Of a stretch of DNA of 35,153 nucleotides, positions 33,365 to 35,153 are shown in pieces. The DNA is taken from positions 1-35,153 of the forward strand of contig JAKSKZ010000037.1 in assembly GCA_024401475.1 (NCBI GenBank). The letters run 5' to 3'. This DNA comes from Paludibacteraceae bacterium (GTDB lineage Bacteria; Bacteroidota; Bacteroidia; Bacteroidales; Paludibacteraceae). Position 1 is the first letter of the stretch, and every line of letters begins with the position of its first letter. Position numbers and translations under genes: made by a program. Under the pieces are notes generated by a model. It was not told where the DNA came from. It made no database searches and worked only from the letters and a program-made list of their open reading frames with translations.

Positions 33365-33980
33365 CTAATAAGGAGTTCTTTTTGATTGCCTTCTTCAACC
33401 CCTTCTTGATGCCTTTCTTTAATCGGCTGCCTAATGAGCCTACTGAATAAATTTTTGTCATATCTATGAAAACGTTGTTATAGTTGGGTGTTTTTTCTTT
33501 CCCGTAGCTCTTCAAATTGGCATCCAGCACTCTTCTTCGGCTCGGATCATCGGGAAAGGCCTCGACAAATACGTGTCTCACGTTCTTATCTTCCGGAGAC
33601 CAACTGCAGAACTTCAGCCGACACGGGATACCGACGTTGTAAAGACATGTAGCGAAAAAGATGGAGAAACTCTTACAATCGGCCTTTCTCTCAGATGCGT
33701 GAATCAATGCAGAAGGCTTCTTCACGAATTGGAAGCCAACTGGGTCTATGACCAAGTTCACATTATCGACAATGAAGTGGTAGAGCTTGCTCATGAATGC
33801 CTCCGCATCTCTTCCGCATTGTGCATAGAGCTGTAAGGCGAATTCTCTTGTTTGAGGAATTGATTCGTAGAGGTCGTCTTTTATTTGGCTTACGATGTCC
33901 TCCGTCTGTCCGTCACGTCTGAATACTATTTTATCTGACGTGTTAGGGATTGTGTTCTTTGCAAGCGTCATCAGATTCAT
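33333..33980 (-). CDS. Transglutaminase/cysteine-protease-like protein with cationic C-terminal helix
   Basis: The 215-aa product shows a transglutaminase-like triad arrangement: Cys102 in ERKADCKSFSIFFATCL, His136 in NVRHVFVEAF and Asp153 in RVLDANLK. These spacings and contexts fit the transglutaminase core fold, which includes peptidases and amidases as well as cross-linking enzymes. After the core, residues 186-201 (RLKKGIKKGLKKAIKK) form a strongly basic, regularly spaced amphipathic helix. The start overlaps the upstream LEA-like gene by 4 bp (33977-33980). The role in the element could be cell-wall or capsid-related; this is not settled by the sequence. Confidence 0.75.
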   Translation of the reverse strand: MNLMTLAKNTIPNTSDKIVFRRDGQTEDIVSQIKDDLYESIPQTREFALQLYAQCGRDAEAFMSKLYHFIVDNVNLVIDPVGFQFVKKPSALIHASERKADCKSFSIFFATCLYNVGIPCRLKFCSWSPEDKNVRHVFVEAFPDDPSRRRVLDANLKSYGKEKTPNYNNVFIDMTKIYSVGSLGSRLKKGIKKGLKKAIKKNSLLDGRNLRRMRL

Positions 33981-34438
33981 ACCGAGAGTTTTTGGGTTGT
34001 GGAGAATGGGAAGGTGTTGCCGTCAGCCACGATATAACCATCAATAGTGAAGGTCGCCTCCTTTCCCGCTATGAGATTGGTGACAAGCGTGATGATCTTG
34101 GTGACGGAGGCAGAGACTTCAATGTTCTTGATGGTGGTCAGTTTGTTGTTGCCTGGGCAAACATAGGTGCTGCTATTGCTGAAGCTTCCTATAGCGGTGC
34201 CACCATTGGAGATGCTGCCATTGAGGTCGGAGATGGTGATGTCTGACGAAGATGGGTTTTGCACCTGCACATCGAAACGTAGCACAAGTCGAGTCCAATC
34301 CACCTTGTGAATCTTGAATCCAACCACTTCGGGCGATAGGCTGATTAACTTCTTGGCCGAACGAAAGTACGTCCATCCAACCAATAATAGGGCTATTGCT
34401 CCCGTTCCATACAGTATGTTTTTCGTTGTCTTCTTCAT
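33977..34438 (-). CDS. Membrane-anchored LEA14-like (LEA type 2) domain protein
   Basis: The 153-aa product has an N-terminal membrane anchor (about 8-26, ILYGTGAIALLLVGWTYF). It is followed by an LEA14/WHy-like beta sandwich: VVGFKIHKVDWTRLVLRFDVQVQNPSSSDITISDLNG, then the GTAIGSFSNS strand and a second half with VTNLIAGKEATFTIDGYI. Such domains occur in small secreted or membrane-linked proteins and carry no known catalytic activity. It is first in the minus-strand operon, and its start lies about 95 bp downstream of a candidate promoter and 234 bp from the GTGACA repeat array. Confidence 0.75.
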   Translation of the reverse strand: MKKTTKNILYGTGAIALLLVGWTYFRSAKKLISLSPEVVGFKIHKVDWTRLVLRFDVQVQNPSSSDITISDLNGSISNGGTAIGSFSNSSTYVCPGNNKLTTIKNIEVSASVTKIITLVTNLIAGKEATFTIDGYIVADGNTFPFSTTQKLSV

Positions 34439-34532
34439 AAACTACCTATGTTTTACCATTGATGCAAGGTGAAATAAGGTGGATTTTCTATTGATTTTCC
34501 ATTGCCTAACGCTCCTTGCGTCTTTCATTATA

Positions 34533-34540
34533 CAAATGTA
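34533..34540 (-). promoter_or_regulatory. Candidate -7 box for the element operon
   Basis: TACATTTG on minus matches TAnnTTTG about 95 bp before the LEA14-like start. The -33 TTTG is absent. Between it and the GTGACA array (34541-34671) only AT-rich sequence is seen. Confidence 0.45.
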
Positions 34541-34671
34541 GTCAAATTTCTATAAAATACTATCTTTTTGTAATGTATTTTTGATTTTTACTTTACAAAA
34601 TGTCAAAATAAAGAATCGTAGAGGGAAGTATAGAAAGAGTGCTTAAAAAAAAAACGAACTTCAAAAATAGC

Positions 34672-34914
34672 GTGACAAGTGTGACAACCGTGACAGTCTG
34701 ATATAAATAATTGTTTTACAAATAGATAAACAACTATATTTTGTCACACTTGGGTGTCACACCCCCGTGACAACTTGGTTATGCATAGATTTTACAAAGG
34801 TTGTTGTGTATATTTTCCGTCACACTAAAAAGTTATTTTTACAACACCGTGACAAAAGTGTGACAAATAAGTTATTAAAAATCAACGTTGTCACACTTGT
34901 CACGGTTGTCACAC
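34672..34914. repeat. GTGACA repeat array with 9-bp-spaced triplets at both ends
   Basis: Eleven exact GTGACA/TGTCAC hexamers and one GTCAC lie in 243 bp. The left triplet points right at 34672, 34681 and 34690. The right triplet points left at 34889, 34898 and 34907. Between them are TGTCAC at 34742 and 34755, GTGACA at 34767 (forming the dyad TGTCAC-N6-GTGACA), GTCAC at 34819, and GTGACA at 34849 and 34860. GTGTGACAACCGTGACA (34679-34695) recurs as a perfect 17-bp inverted copy at 34898-34914. No gene overlaps. The pattern suits an initiator, partition or repressor protein binding array. Confidence 0.85.
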
Positions 34915-35153
34915 CTTTTTAGTCGAAAATTTTTTTTGATGTTGTTTTGTTTGCGTATGAAATAAAATTTAATTTCAACAAAATATCATTTTGTAAAAAA
35001 AACAACTCCAATGTGTTTACAAAGTGATAATGTGACGTATGATGTGATTGCATTGTGATTTCGACTGTACATGCATAAAAAAAAGAGGGAACTCAGTGAG
35101 AGGGCACTGAAAAAGTCAACCCTTTTCGGAAAGGATGAAAAAATGAAGGGATT
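34915..35153. other. Non-coding AT-rich tail of the control region
   Basis: No convincing gene is seen up to the window end. The stretch holds four further GTGA motifs in loose spacing (35024, 35032, 35044, 35055) and a hairpin TCAGTG-AGAGGG-CACTGA (35093-35110). An ATG at 35143 could open a gene that continues past the edge; an ATG at 35135 runs into a stop after three codons. Confidence 0.4.

Noticed and set aside
34672..34914. Interpreting the GTGACA array as a CRISPR
   Set aside because: Repeats are 6-9 bp, occur in both orientations and have no spacer of 25-40 bp; no cas genes are present.

Overview
The window looks like Bacteroidota, most likely order Bacteroidales. The base composition is fairly AT-rich. 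Promoters match the Bacteroidota sigma-ABfr pattern (-33 TTTG, -7 TAnnTTTG) instead of the E. coli consensus. The gene families also fit: PorP/SprF, a type B type IX secretion C-terminal domain, DUF4301, and a YhcC-type radical SAM protein. No rRNA genes or CRISPR arrays are seen. The assignment comes from gene content only, so genus is not claimed.

The first 30.8 kb is chromosomal backbone. Positions 74-7516 (minus) hold a three-gene surface module: a 1697-aa secreted multidomain protein with a gliding-type sorting domain, an OmpA-like protein with a probable PD40 propeller, and a PorP/SprF outer-membrane protein. Next come an S41 peptidase (7691-9280) and asnA (9618-10655), both on minus. 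On plus, a sulfur/cysteine module follows: metY, cysK and an Rrf2 regulator with clustered cysteines, with dyad operator-like sites in front of metY and cysK. DUF4301 and an orphan TerY-like VWA protein are on minus. A long plus-strand series then runs: radical SAM, aminotransferase, LolC/E-type permease, second S41 peptidase, MurU-like nucleotidyltransferase, an 86-aa protein of unknown function, an Lrp/AsnC regulator, a 1282-aa RND/MMPL-PlsC-methyltransferase fusion, a MATE transporter and a cytidylate-kinase-like protein.

At 30951-31024 lies tRNA-Arg(CCG), in which the normally conserved G19-C56 tertiary pair reads T19 and A56. A tyrosine integrase starts 124 bp downstream, and everything to the window end looks like the left part of an integrated element (phage, satellite or plasmid-like). 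The element shows a small hypothetical gene and a tightly overlapping three-gene operon on minus: an LEA14-like membrane-anchored protein, a transglutaminase/cysteine-protease-like protein with a cationic tail, and a small protein with a spanin-like layout. A non-coding control region of about 700 bp follows, dominated by a symmetric array of GTGACA repeats with a 9-bp period. The right end of the element is outside the window.

The strongest leads are the GTGACA array with its adjoining operon, the trifunctional 1282-aa fusion, the compensated tRNA-Arg, and the metY-cysK-rrf2 module with its candidate operators. All functional statements come from reading motifs by eye; no database search was run.
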